Part shown: positions 23,444 through 31,371 of the stretch, piece after piece
Position numbering within the stretch: the first letter of the stretch is position 1
Layout: each line of letters opens with the position of its first letter
Source of the DNA: Kineosporia aurantiaca JCM 3230
Lineage (GTDB): Bacteria > Actinomycetota > Actinomycetes > Actinomycetales > Kineosporiaceae
Direction of reading: 5' to 3'
NCBI GenBank assembly: GCA_000719025.1
Contig: JODP01000004.1
Location: 248,001-312,000 of the forward strand
DNA length: 64,000 bases
Program-made: the position numbers and the translations under genes
The notes under the pieces: generated by a model
Seen by the model: the letters and a program-made list of their open reading frames with translations, nothing else
Told to the model about the DNA's origin: nothing
Database searches by the model: none

Positions 23444-24853
23444 TCACGTCACCGTAGCGGCCTCCATTTCCCGGGCCTGGCGGGGTAGGAGCAGGGTCAG
23501 CAGACACACCACCACCGCGATCCCGATCCCGACCTGAACCGCACGCTCCAGCCCGGTCACCCCCTTCGGACGGCTGCTGCTGGTGGAGAAGTAGACGGTG
23601 CCGATCACCGCGACGCCGATGGCGCTGCCCAGCTGCTGCAGGGCGTTCAGCACTCCGGAACCCGAGCCGACCTCGTCCTCGTTCAGCGACGCCAGCACGA
23701 AGTCGAACAGCGGGGCGATCACCAGACCCATGCCCACGCCCCAGACCAGCAGAGGCCCGGCCAGATCACCGGTCGTGACCTGCAGCTGGGTGTGGCCGAG
23801 CACAACCAGGACCAGTGCGAGACCAACGGCCTGCATCGCGCTGCCGAGAAGAAGCGTGCCGCGCCCCAGCCTCGGCGCCAGCACCCCGGCTCCGGCGAAG
23901 GCGCCGATGGTCGAGCCGAGCGCGAACGGCAGCGCGGTGAGCCCGGCGTGCACGGCCGAAAAGCCCAGGCCCAGCTGAAGGAACAGGGTGAGGGCGAGTC
24001 CGAAGGATCCGCCGAAGAAGACCAGGGTGATCAGCACCCCGGCGGAGAACCCCCGGTGGCCGAAGACGGACGGCTGCACCAGCGGCTCACGGCCCGCGCC
24101 GAGGCGGATGCGGGTCCAGAGCACCAGCGCCCCGAGCGCGGCCACCCCTCCGGCCAGCATCCCGAAGGTCCAGGCCGGCCACCCCGCTTCGCGGCCCTGG
24201 ATCAGGGGGTAGGTGATCAGCGCCATCGCCACCCCGACGAGCAGGGTGCCGACCAGGTCGAGGCGCGGTGCGGACTCCAGCCGGGACTCGGGGAAGATCC
24301 GCTGGGCCCCGACCGCGGCGACCAGGCCGGCCGGGAGGTTGATCAGAAAGACCAGCCGCCAGCCGGTCCCGAACAGATCGGCGCCGACCAGCACCCCGCC
24401 CAGCACCGGACCGACCACCGCGGCCAGGCCCACCACCGGGCCGAAGACCGAGAACGCGCGGCCCTGGTCGGCCGGGCTGAACACGGCCTGCAGCAGACCC
24501 AGGCCCTGAGGAATCAGCAGCGCCGCGGCCACCCCTTGCAACAGCCTTCCGGACAGCAGGACGGACGTGTTAGGGGCGAAGGCGCACAGGGTCGAGCACG
24601 CCACGAAACCCCAGGCGCCGGTGAGGAACAGGGTGCGGCGGCCGAACCGGTCGCCCAGACGGGCTCCGGCGATGAGGAACACGGCGAAGGTCAGCGAGTA
24701 ACCTCCGGTGATCCATTGCAGGGCAGAGGTACTGGAGTTCAGGTCGCGGGCGATGCTCGGGGCGGCGACATTGACGATGGTGCTGTCCAACAGGTCCATG
24801 ATCTCGGCGCAGAGAATCAGCGCGAGGATCAGCCAGGCCCGGGGGTGGGTCAC
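23444..24853 (-). CDS. DHA2-family MFS drug transporter
   Basis: A 469-residue inner-membrane antiporter of the 14-helix EmrB/QacA type. Helix 1 holds LDSTIVNVAAPSIARDL with the conserved Asp, helix 4 gives GRLLQGVAAALLIPQGLGLL, and helix 5 motif C is VVGLAAVVGPVLGGVLVG. GTG 24853, preceded by AAGGAA, starts at the first membrane helix; the frame upstream has no membrane character. It probably exports toxic organic compounds using proton motive force. It is the first gene of an operon with the acetyltransferase; an AraC-family regulator lies upstream on the same strand. Confidence 0.85.
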   Translation of the reverse strand: MTHPRAWLILALILCAEIMDLLDSTIVNVAAPSIARDLNSSTSALQWITGGYSLTFAVFLIAGARLGDRFGRRTLFLTGAWGFVACSTLCAFAPNTSVLLSGRLLQGVAAALLIPQGLGLLQAVFSPADQGRAFSVFGPVVGLAAVVGPVLGGVLVGADLFGTGWRLVFLINLPAGLVAAVGAQRIFPESRLESAPRLDLVGTLLVGVAMALITYPLIQGREAGWPAWTFGMLAGGVAALGALVLWTRIRLGAGREPLVQPSVFGHRGFSAGVLITLVFFGGSFGLALTLFLQLGLGFSAVHAGLTALPFALGSTIGAFAGAGVLAPRLGRGTLLLGSAMQAVGLALVLVVLGHTQLQVTTGDLAGPLLVWGVGMGLVIAPLFDFVLASLNEDEVGSGSGVLNALQQLGSAIGVAVIGTVYFSTSSSRPKGVTGLERAVQVGIGIAVVVCLLTLLLPRQAREMEAATVT

Positions 24854-24956
24854 GGTGTGGTTCCTTTCGCAGGGGTACTTCGACCACTCTGCGGAACCGG
24901 CCCGGTTGCGTGGCACCAGGACCAGGACAAGAAATACCGGAAACCCGCCAAGCTCC

Positions 24957-25709
24957 TCAGCTGCGCAGGTCCGCCCGGTATCGCCCCGGTGTCTGGCCGA
25001 TCAGCGCCGAGAACGCCTCGATGAAACTCGTCGGGTTCGACCAGCCCAGCCGGGCCGCCGTGTCGATCACCGGCTCCCCCTCGGCCAGCCGGACCAGCGC
25101 GTGCTGCACCCGCAGCAGGCTGCGCCACTGGTGGAAGCTCATCCCCAGCTCGGCCTGGAACAGCCGGCTCAGGGTGCGCTCGCTGGCCCCGACCGCCCGG
25201 CCGAACTCCGCCAGCGTGGACGGATCGGCGGGGTCGGCGTGCAGCCGGTCGGTCACCGCCCGCAGCCGGTCGTCGGCCGGTCGGGGCAGGTAGAGGTCCT
25301 GCACCGGGCTGTCGATCAGCTCTTCGATCACCACCTGCTGCAGGGCCCCGCGGTGGCCCTCCCGTAGTTCGCGCTCGCCGGTGAGGACCAGCAGCGCCTC
25401 GCGGAGCAGCGGCGACACGGCGAAGACGGTCGGCTCGGCCGGGAGGGTGTGACAGCGCTCGGCCGGCACCTGGAGCAGCCGGACTTCGGTGTCACCGTAG
25501 GCGCGGTGCTGGTGCTCGAAGTCCGGCGGCGTCCAGGTCGCCCGGTTGGCCGGGGCCACCCAGGTACCGCGCTCGGTGGTGGTGGTCAGAACGCCCGCGG
25601 CCGGATAGAGCAACAGCCCGAAATCGTGGCGGTGCGGCTCGACCCCTTGTCCGTGGACCATGGAGGACCGGGCCCAGGAAACCTCCCACACCGCGCCCTG
25701 GCCCGTCAT
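24957..25709 (-). CDS. AraC-family regulator (NimR-like)
   Basis: A 250-residue regulator with an N-terminal cupin (PHRHDFGLLLYPAAG, TPPDFEHQHRAYG) and a C-terminal double helix-turn-helix. The latter shows STLAEFGRAVGASERTLSRLF and, for the second motif, VIDTAARLGWSNPTSFIEAF with the family ending IGQTPGRYR. NimR-like members often control a neighbouring MFS pump, and the DHA2 gene 103 bp downstream is the likely target. It is divergent from the DGPF/sigma pair. The inducer is unknown. Confidence 0.85.
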   Translation of the reverse strand: MTGQGAVWEVSWARSSMVHGQGVEPHRHDFGLLLYPAAGVLTTTTERGTWVAPANRATWTPPDFEHQHRAYGDTEVRLLQVPAERCHTLPAEPTVFAVSPLLREALLVLTGERELREGHRGALQQVVIEELIDSPVQDLYLPRPADDRLRAVTDRLHADPADPSTLAEFGRAVGASERTLSRLFQAELGMSFHQWRSLLRVQHALVRLAEGEPVIDTAARLGWSNPTSFIEAFSALIGQTPGRYRADLRS

Positions 25710-25812
25710 GCGTCCATTATTCGTGGTTCTGCTCTGTCGTATCTCCGGGCCCGCCGTTCGTCAGGTAGGAAAGGCTGCGGAAGGCGCAGCCCGTCACCTG
25801 CTGGAGGCCGAG

Positions 25813-26139
25813 ATGAAGTACCTGATGTTGCTTGCGATCGACGAGAACGTGGTGGTCGACCCGGCCGAGATGGACCCGAGGGCCTGGGACGAGGAGATGA
25901 CCCGGCGCGGCGTCGTCACCGTGAAGGAACGGCTGACCCAGGTGGCCGACTCGACCACAGTGAAGGTGCGGGAGGGAGAGGTGCTGATCGCGGACGGCCC
26001 GTTCGCCGAGACCAAGGAGCAGATCGGTGGGTTCTGCCTGCTGGAGTGCGCCGACCTGGACGAGGCGATCGAGGTGGCCGCCCAGCACCCGGTGGCCCGG
26101 TTCGGCACGATGGAACTGCGTCCCCTGTACTACCAGTGA
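25813..26139 (+). CDS. YCII/DGPF-domain protein, sigma-factor partner
   Basis: A 108-residue YCII-related protein with the diagnostic DGPF motif (VLIADGPFAETKEQIGGF, near residue 60). MKYLMLLAID at the start, preceded by GGAGG, fixes ATG 25813. Proteins of this family accompany ECF42 sigma factors, and here the sigma gene overlaps its stop codon by 4 bp. The biochemical role is not known; a small-molecule enzyme or sensor feeding the sigma factor is a reasonable inference. The active-site-like His of YCII is replaced in many DGPF proteins, and I see no clear candidate. Confidence 0.85.
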   Translation: MKYLMLLAIDENVVVDPAEMDPRAWDEEMTRRGVVTVKERLTQVADSTTVKVREGEVLIADGPFAETKEQIGGFCLLECADLDEAIEVAAQHPVARFGTMELRPLYYQ

Positions 26140-27305
26140 GCTCCTCGGCGGTCGAGGCGGCCTTCACCCGCGATCGGGCCCAGGTGCTGGCCACGGTGAT
26201 CCGGCTGACCGGCGACTGGGACCTGGCCGAGGAGTGCGTGCAGGAGGCCTTCGAGCGGGCCCTGGTGAGCTGGCCGGGCAGCGGGACCCCGGCGAATCCG
26301 GGCGCCTGGCTGACCGTCACGGCCCGGCGCCTGGCCCTGGACCAGCTCCGGCGGGCGGTCACCGAGGCGGCCAAGGTGCGTCTGCTGTCGGCCACGATTG
26401 AGGACGCCGGGACGGACGATCGTCTGCGCCTGCTGTTCACGTGTTGTCACCCGGCCCTCCCGTTCGAGTCCCGAGTGGCTCTGACCCTGCGCACGGTGGC
26501 GGGTTTGGAGGTGGAGCAGATCGCGGCCGCCTTCCTGATCCCGCCCGCCACCGCTTCGCAGCGGATCACCCGGGCCAAGCAGAAGATCCGCAACGCCGGC
26601 ATCCCGTACCGGGTTCCGGCTCCGGAGCATCTGCACGAGCGGCTGGCCGGGGTGCTCGCGGTCGTGTATCTGACCTTCAACCAAGGGTATTCGGGTAACG
26701 ACCGGCTCGCCGGGGAAGCCCTTCGGCTCGGACGGCTGCTGGCCCATCTGATGCCGACCGAGACCGAGGTGCGCGGGCTGCTGGCGCTCATGCTGCTGCA
26801 CCAATCGAGGTCCCCGGCCCGACACGATGATTCCGGCTCCCTGGTCACGCTGGAGCACCAGGACCGCTCACTCTGGGACTCCGACCTGGCCACGGAAGGC
26901 CTTTCCCTGCTGACCGGCACCCCGACCCCGTACCAACTCCAGGCCGAGATCGCCGCCGTCCACGCCCGGGCCTCCTCGCCCGCGCAGACCGACTGGGCCC
27001 GGATCGTCCATTTGTACGGAATGCTTTTGGACGTCGTGCGCTCACCGGTGGTGGAACTGAACCGGGCGGTCGCGGTGGCGATGGCTCAGGGACCGGGGGC
27101 CGCGCTTCCACTTCTCGACCAGCTGGAAGGGCCTTTGGCGGGTTACTACCTCCTGCCCGCGACCCGCGCCGACCTGCTGCGCAGACTCGGTCGTCACCCC
27201 GAAGCTGCGCAGCACTACACGCGGGCTCTGGCGTTGGCTCCTACGCAGGCCGAAAGAGACTATCTATCCGGTCGTCTCGACCAGGTGACCGTCGGCGATC
27301 CGTAG
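26136..27305 (+). CDS. ECF42-like RNA polymerase sigma factor
   Basis: A 389-residue extracytoplasmic-function sigma factor. Sigma region 2 spans about residues 8-75 (RLTGDWDLAEECVQEAFERA) and region 4 about 110-165 (VEQIAAAFLIPPATASQRIT). A long C-terminal TPR-like extension (about 180-389) with VYLTFNQGYSG and VVELNRAVAVAMAQGP is the hallmark of the ECF42 group, which has no classical anti-sigma factor. GTG 26136 overlaps the DGPF gene stop as GTGA. The last 42 bp overlap the convergent ABC-F gene. It probably directs stress or resistance genes. Confidence 0.9.
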   Translation: MSSSAVEAAFTRDRAQVLATVIRLTGDWDLAEECVQEAFERALVSWPGSGTPANPGAWLTVTARRLALDQLRRAVTEAAKVRLLSATIEDAGTDDRLRLLFTCCHPALPFESRVALTLRTVAGLEVEQIAAAFLIPPATASQRITRAKQKIRNAGIPYRVPAPEHLHERLAGVLAVVYLTFNQGYSGNDRLAGEALRLGRLLAHLMPTETEVRGLLALMLLHQSRSPARHDDSGSLVTLEHQDRSLWDSDLATEGLSLLTGTPTPYQLQAEIAAVHARASSPAQTDWARIVHLYGMLLDVVRSPVVELNRAVAVAMAQGPGAALPLLDQLEGPLAGYYLLPATRADLLRRLGRHPEAAQHYTRALALAPTQAERDYLSGRLDQVTVGDP

Positions 27306-28883
27306 CCGGCGATCCACCTTGATCGCGGCCAGGAACCGGGGATCGTGGCTGACCACCACGAAGGCGCCCTGGTAGGCGATCAGCGCGCTCTCCAACTGGG
27401 CGACGCTGATCAGGTCGAGATTGTTCGTCGGCTCGTCCAGCAGCAGCAACTGCGGGGCGGGCTCGGCGAACAGGATGCAGGCCAGGGTGGCGCGCAGCAG
27501 TTCCCCGCCGGACAGCGCATTGACCGGCAGGTGGGCCCGGGCACCACGGAACAGGAAGCGGGCCAGCAGGTTCATCCGCTCGGCCTCGGTCAGGATCGGA
27601 GCGAAGACCGAGAGGTTCTCGGCCACGGTGCGCTCGGGATCGAGCAGGTCGAGGCGCTGGGAAAGGTAGGCCACCCGGCCCTCGGAGCGGGTCGTGCGGC
27701 CGGACAGGGGTTCCTGCTGTCCACCGATCAGGCGCAGCAGAGTGGACTTACCGGCGCCGTTGGACCCGATCAGCGCTATCCGTTCCGGCCCGCGGATGTC
27801 CAGATCCAGGTCGTCCAAAACCATCTTCGTGCCGTACCCGGCCCGGAGCCGCGAACCGTGGAACACCGTGCGCCCAGCCGGGACCCGGGTGGCCGGCAGT
27901 TCGATCGCGATGTGGTCGTCCTGCCGGGCCGCGCGGCTCGCCTGGTCCAGCCGGGATTTCGCGTCGTTGGTCCGGGAGGCGTGCACCTCCTGGGCCTTCG
28001 CGGCCGAAACCTGTGCCTCCCGCTTCAGATTACCCGCGACGATCCGGGCCAGGCCGGCATCGGCCAGGTTCCGCGAGGCGTTGGAGGCCCGCCGGGCCGC
28101 TCGCTCCCGGGCCTGCTGCTGCTCCCGCTTCTGCCGCTTGACGTCCTGCTCGGCCTGCCGGACCTGACGTTCGGCCACCTCCTGCTCGGACTCCACGGCC
28201 CGCTGGTAGTCGCTGAAGGTGCCTCCGTACCAGCGGATCTCGCCGTGGTCCAGGGCCGCGATCCGGTCCATCTCCTCCAGCAGCGTCCGGTCGTGGCTGA
28301 CCAGGAGCAGGGTGCCCCGCCAGGAGCGCAGCACCCCGGTCAGCCGTTCGCGGGCCTCGCCGTCCAGGTTGTTGGTCGGCTCATCGAGCAGCAGCACATC
28401 CGGTCGCCTGAGCAGTTCGGCAGCCAGGCCCAGGGAGACCACCTGGCCGCCGCTGAGCGTGCCGAGCCGGCGGTCCAGGGCCACGTCGGCCAGGCCCAGC
28501 CGGTCCAGTTCGGCCCGACTGCGCTCCTCCACGTCCCAGTCGGTGCCGATGGTGGTGAAGTGCTCCTCCGCCGCGTCACCGGACTCGATGGCCTGCACCG
28601 CGGCGATGATCCGGTCGACGCCGAGCACCTGGGCCACGGTCTGCTGCTGGGCGAAAGGCAGGTGCTGGGGCAGGTACCCGAGCACCCCGTTGACCGTGAC
28701 GCTGCCGCTGGTGGGCCGCAGCGCACCGGCGACGACCTTCAGCAGGGTGGACTTGCCGGCCCCGTTGGGCGCGACCAGGCCGGTGCGGCCTCCGGGCACG
28801 GCGAAGGACAGGTCCTCGAACACCGGGGTCTCGTCCGGCCAGGCGAAGGACAGGCTGGAGCAGACCACTGAACTGATGGGCAT
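27264..28883 (-). CDS. ABC-F family ATPase (antibiotic-resistance type)
   Basis: A 539-residue soluble protein with two ABC domains and no membrane segments. Walker A motifs are VAPNGAGKSTLL and LIGSNGAGKSTLL; signatures are TLSGGQVVSLGLA and ALSGGELLRATLA, each followed by LLLDEPTNNLD. The charged interdomain linker (about residues 215-290, RQAEQDVKRQKREQQQ) is the ribosome-probing P-site-tip region. ABC-F proteins act on the ribosome, either as translation factors or by displacing macrolide-, lincosamide- or pleuromutilin-type antibiotics. The close relatives I recognise are resistance-type. A structured leader with a terminator-like hairpin precedes the gene. Confidence 0.85.
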   Translation of the reverse strand: MPISSVVCSSLSFAWPDETPVFEDLSFAVPGGRTGLVAPNGAGKSTLLKVVAGALRPTSGSVTVNGVLGYLPQHLPFAQQQTVAQVLGVDRIIAAVQAIESGDAAEEHFTTIGTDWDVEERSRAELDRLGLADVALDRRLGTLSGGQVVSLGLAAELLRRPDVLLLDEPTNNLDGEARERLTGVLRSWRGTLLLVSHDRTLLEEMDRIAALDHGEIRWYGGTFSDYQRAVESEQEVAERQVRQAEQDVKRQKREQQQARERAARRASNASRNLADAGLARIVAGNLKREAQVSAAKAQEVHASRTNDAKSRLDQASRAARQDDHIAIELPATRVPAGRTVFHGSRLRAGYGTKMVLDDLDLDIRGPERIALIGSNGAGKSTLLRLIGGQQEPLSGRTTRSEGRVAYLSQRLDLLDPERTVAENLSVFAPILTEAERMNLLARFLFRGARAHLPVNALSGGELLRATLACILFAEPAPQLLLLDEPTNNLDLISVAQLESALIAYQGAFVVVSHDPRFLAAIKVDRRLRIADGHLVETTG

Positions 28884-28903
28884 GGCAGACCTCGAAGAAA
28901 GAG

Positions 28904-28920
28904 CCCGGGCCGGGCCCGGG
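28904..28920 (-). promoter_or_regulatory. Terminator-like hairpin in the ABC-F leader
   Basis: On the minus strand a 7-bp G+C stem with a 3-nt loop (28920-28914 with 28910-28904) is followed by CTCTTTCTTC, then the ABC-F start at 28883. Two more dyads lie upstream (28954-28966 and 28978-28998). This resembles attenuation leaders of ABC-F resistance genes; the mechanism is inference. Confidence 0.4.
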
Positions 28921-29082
28921 GTGAACAGACATGACGACGAAGGCCACGCGACGGCGCATGCTGCGCGTCCATGGCCGCTCCGGGGGATTCACCCGGAGAT
29001 GTCGTCAGTACCTGCCACGTCTACTCCACTCATCGACGGCTCGAGCCAGGATAGCCAGGTCGGGCGACCGGCTCCCAGCCAT

Positions 29083-29523
29083 TTAGCTGCGCGCCTCGAT
29101 CGCCCTGACCGTGTTGGTCAGCGCCTTGTCCAGCTGCCCCTTGGCGATCGAGCCGAGCAGCAGGCCGACGACCTTGCCCTTGAAGTTCTTGCCCTCCCGG
29201 ATCACCACCGCGTCCAGCACGGTCCGGCCGTCCGCGGTCCGGGAGATCGTGTAGGTGTGCCCGGACCGGCCGCCCCAGAGGTTGGAGTCCACGGTCTTCA
29301 TCACGATCCGGTTCGGGTCGGACCAGTCGTACTCCAGCCGCTCCCAGACCCCGCCGCCGCCCTCGGTGACATCCGCGCTGGTCGCGTCCAGGCGGTGCAC
29401 CTTCAGCTGGTCGTCCGCGCTGGCGCTGAACAGCTTCTCCCGGCCCGGCCCGAAATCGGTGATCCCGGCGACGAGCTGCTCGGGGGTCGCGGTGGTGGTC
29501 TTGGTCAGGTGAATCGTGGACAT
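29083..29523 (-). CDS. SRPBCC-family protein
   Basis: A 146-residue START/Bet v1-like protein (SRPBCC fold) with no catalytic motif. TPEQLVAGITDFGPGREKLF at the start, the GGVWERLEYDWSDPNRIVMKT strands, and the long C-terminal helix AKGQLDKALTNTVRAIEAR fit a small hydrophobic-ligand binder of the polyketide cyclase 2 type. ATG 29523 follows AGGAGAG. It and the next gene upstream, a VOC protein, are on the same strand 52 bp apart and may form an operon. The ligand is unknown. Confidence 0.7.
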   Translation of the reverse strand: MSTIHLTKTTTATPEQLVAGITDFGPGREKLFSASADDQLKVHRLDATSADVTEGGGGVWERLEYDWSDPNRIVMKTVDSNLWGGRSGHTYTISRTADGRTVLDAVVIREGKNFKGKVVGLLLGSIAKGQLDKALTNTVRAIEARS

Positions 29524-29575
29524 CGTGCGCTCTCCTGCTTGGTTCGGTGATTTTCCAACTGCTCCGGGGACGGGC

Positions 29576-30181
29576 TCAGACCCCGAGACCGGCCGACCGG
29601 GCCATGTGCGCGGCGTACCAGGCCGGCCAGTTCTCGTCCTCGTGGCCGAGGTCCTTCTCGTGCTCGCCGTGCGCCACCGCCGCTTTACGCAGGGCCTGCT
29701 CCACCTCGTCCACCGAGCGGTAGACGACCTGGCTGACCCGGCCGGGCCCGCGCTGGGTGACCTCCTGAACCACGAACCGGTTGCCGTCCGGGTCGGTGAA
29801 GGACAAGAACGAGCCGTACGAGCGCCGGTCCGGCTGCGGGCCGGCGACCCGGTCCTTGGTACCGGCGTGGTGGAACACGCCCCCGGCGTCGTGAAAGATC
29901 TCGCTCGGCCCGGCCCCGCGGGCGACCAGATCGGCGTGGGCCACCTCGATGTCGTCGACCACGAAGTGCACGGCCTCCGAAGAACCGGGCGCCTCGTCGA
30001 TCACACCGCTGCCGATAATGATGGACGCCGCCGAGCCCGGCGGGGTGAAGTGCACGACCCGGAAGCCCTCCGGGCCGCTGTAGTCGACGTCCTCGCGGAA
30101 GCCGAGCTTGGCGTAGAACTCCTTGGCCCGGTCCACGTCCGTGACCGGCAGGACGATGACCTCGATCTTGAAGTCCACCAT
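29576..30181 (-). CDS. VOC-family (glyoxalase-like) protein
   Basis: A 201-residue vicinal-oxygen-chelate protein. The first module begins IEVIVLPVTDVDRAKEFYAK and the second ends with YGSFLSFTDPDGNRFVVQEV, the usual metal-site glutamate segment. The last 50 residues (EQALRKAAVAHGEHEKDLGH onward) form a charged tail resembling C-terminal extensions seen in other actinobacterial VOC proteins. GGGAGGAA precedes ATG 30181. It could be a glyoxalase, dioxygenase or drug-binding protein; no specific assignment is possible. Confidence 0.75.
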   Translation of the reverse strand: MVDFKIEVIVLPVTDVDRAKEFYAKLGFREDVDYSGPEGFRVVHFTPPGSAASIIIGSGVIDEAPGSSEAVHFVVDDIEVAHADLVARGAGPSEIFHDAGGVFHHAGTKDRVAGPQPDRRSYGSFLSFTDPDGNRFVVQEVTQRGPGRVSQVVYRSVDEVEQALRKAAVAHGEHEKDLGHEDENWPAWYAAHMARSAGLGV

Positions 30182-30364
30182 TTCCCGTTCCTCCCTCGTC
30201 GCCGGGCCCGTCCCGGTTCCCCGCCACGATCGTCCATTGCTGGACGCCCTTGCCCCAGGGTCGGTCCCTGGTCCACACCCGGGTCCGTACCCGTGGTCTC
30301 CCCTGGGTCGCCGATGCCGCCGACCGGCGAGAGTGGGGCGAAACGCTCATTGGGAGGAGATCTC

Positions 30365-31369
30365 ATGGAAAACCACCGTCCGAGCCGCCGCGGAATTCTG
30401 CGGGCCGGGGTACCGGCCGCCCTGGCTGTAGGCCTGGGGACGACCGCCGCGTCGAGTGCGCGAGCCAGTGCGGGCGCCTTCGGCCCGGTCCGGCAGATCG
30501 ACGCCGGGGTACTCAATGTGGGGTACGTCGAACTCGGCCCGGCGCACGGCACACCGGTCGTCCTGATGCACGGATTTCCATACGACATCCACAGTTACGA
30601 GGAAGTCGCCCCACTGCTGGCCGCGCAGGGGTACCGAGTGGTCGTGCCGTACTTCCGTGGGCACGGCTCGACCACGTTCCGGTCCGCCGGCACCCCGCGC
30701 AACGTCGACCAGGCGGCCTTCGCTCTCGATATCCTCGCGCTGATGGACGCCCTGAAGATTCAGCGGGCGGTGCTGGCCGGGTTCGACTGGGGCTCGCGGA
30801 CCGGTGACATCATCGCGGCGCTGTGGCCGGAACGGGTCCGGGCGCTGGTCTCGGTGACCGGCTACCTGATCACCAATCTGGCCGCCAACCTTCTGCCGCT
30901 CGCCCCGGCCGCGGAGAACGCCTGGTGGTACCAGTACTACTTCGCCACCGAGCGCGGGAAGCTCGGCCTGGAGCAGAACACCGCCGAGATCGGGCAGTTC
31001 ATCTGGAAATTCAACTCCCCCACCTGGAACTTCACCCAGGCCGTCTACGACCGCACGGCGGCCGCGTTCCGCAACCCCGACTACGTGCCGATCGTGATCG
31101 GCAACTATCGCTGGCGGCTCAGCCGGAAGCCGGCCGAGCCCGAATATGCCGCTCTGGAGACGCGGTTGCAGAAGGCGCCGGCGATCGGCGTCCCTACCAT
31201 CACCCTTGACGGCAAGGACGACCCGTTCACCCCGCCGGGCGAGGGCAGCACCTATCGCAGCCACTTCACCGGCAAGTACCGGCACCGGACCCTCGACGTG
31301 GGTCACAACGTGCCGCAGGAGGCACCTCGCGAGTTCGCCCGGGCGGTGATCGAAGCCGACCGGCTCTGA
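30365..31369 (+). CDS. Exported alpha/beta hydrolase (epoxide hydrolase/dehalogenase-like)
   Basis: A 334-residue alpha/beta hydrolase with a likely Tat signal: SRRGILRAG near residue 6, then a hydrophobic stretch to about residue 35. The oxyanion motif is LMHGFPYDIHSYE. The nucleophile is Asp141 in LAGFDWGSRTG, which points to epoxide hydrolases or haloalkane dehalogenases rather than serine esterases. The acid is in TLDGKDDPFTPP and the His in DVGHNVPQEAPREFA. A GGGAGGAG ribosome binding site precedes ATG 30365. It converges on the broken aldo/keto reductase two bases away. The substrate is unknown. Confidence 0.8.
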   Translation: MENHRPSRRGILRAGVPAALAVGLGTTAASSARASAGAFGPVRQIDAGVLNVGYVELGPAHGTPVVLMHGFPYDIHSYEEVAPLLAAQGYRVVVPYFRGHGSTTFRSAGTPRNVDQAAFALDILALMDALKIQRAVLAGFDWGSRTGDIIAALWPERVRALVSVTGYLITNLAANLLPLAPAAENAWWYQYYFATERGKLGLEQNTAEIGQFIWKFNSPTWNFTQAVYDRTAAAFRNPDYVPIVIGNYRWRLSRKPAEPEYAALETRLQKAPAIGVPTITLDGKDDPFTPPGEGSTYRSHFTGKYRHRTLDVGHNVPQEAPREFARAVIEADRL

Positions 31370-31371
31370 GG

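Noticed and set aside
28576..28992. A possible leader peptide (MRRRVAFVVMSVHPGPG) before the ABC-F gene
   Set aside because: Its frame does not stop before the ABC-F start codon and continues far into that gene, unlike known attenuation leader peptides.
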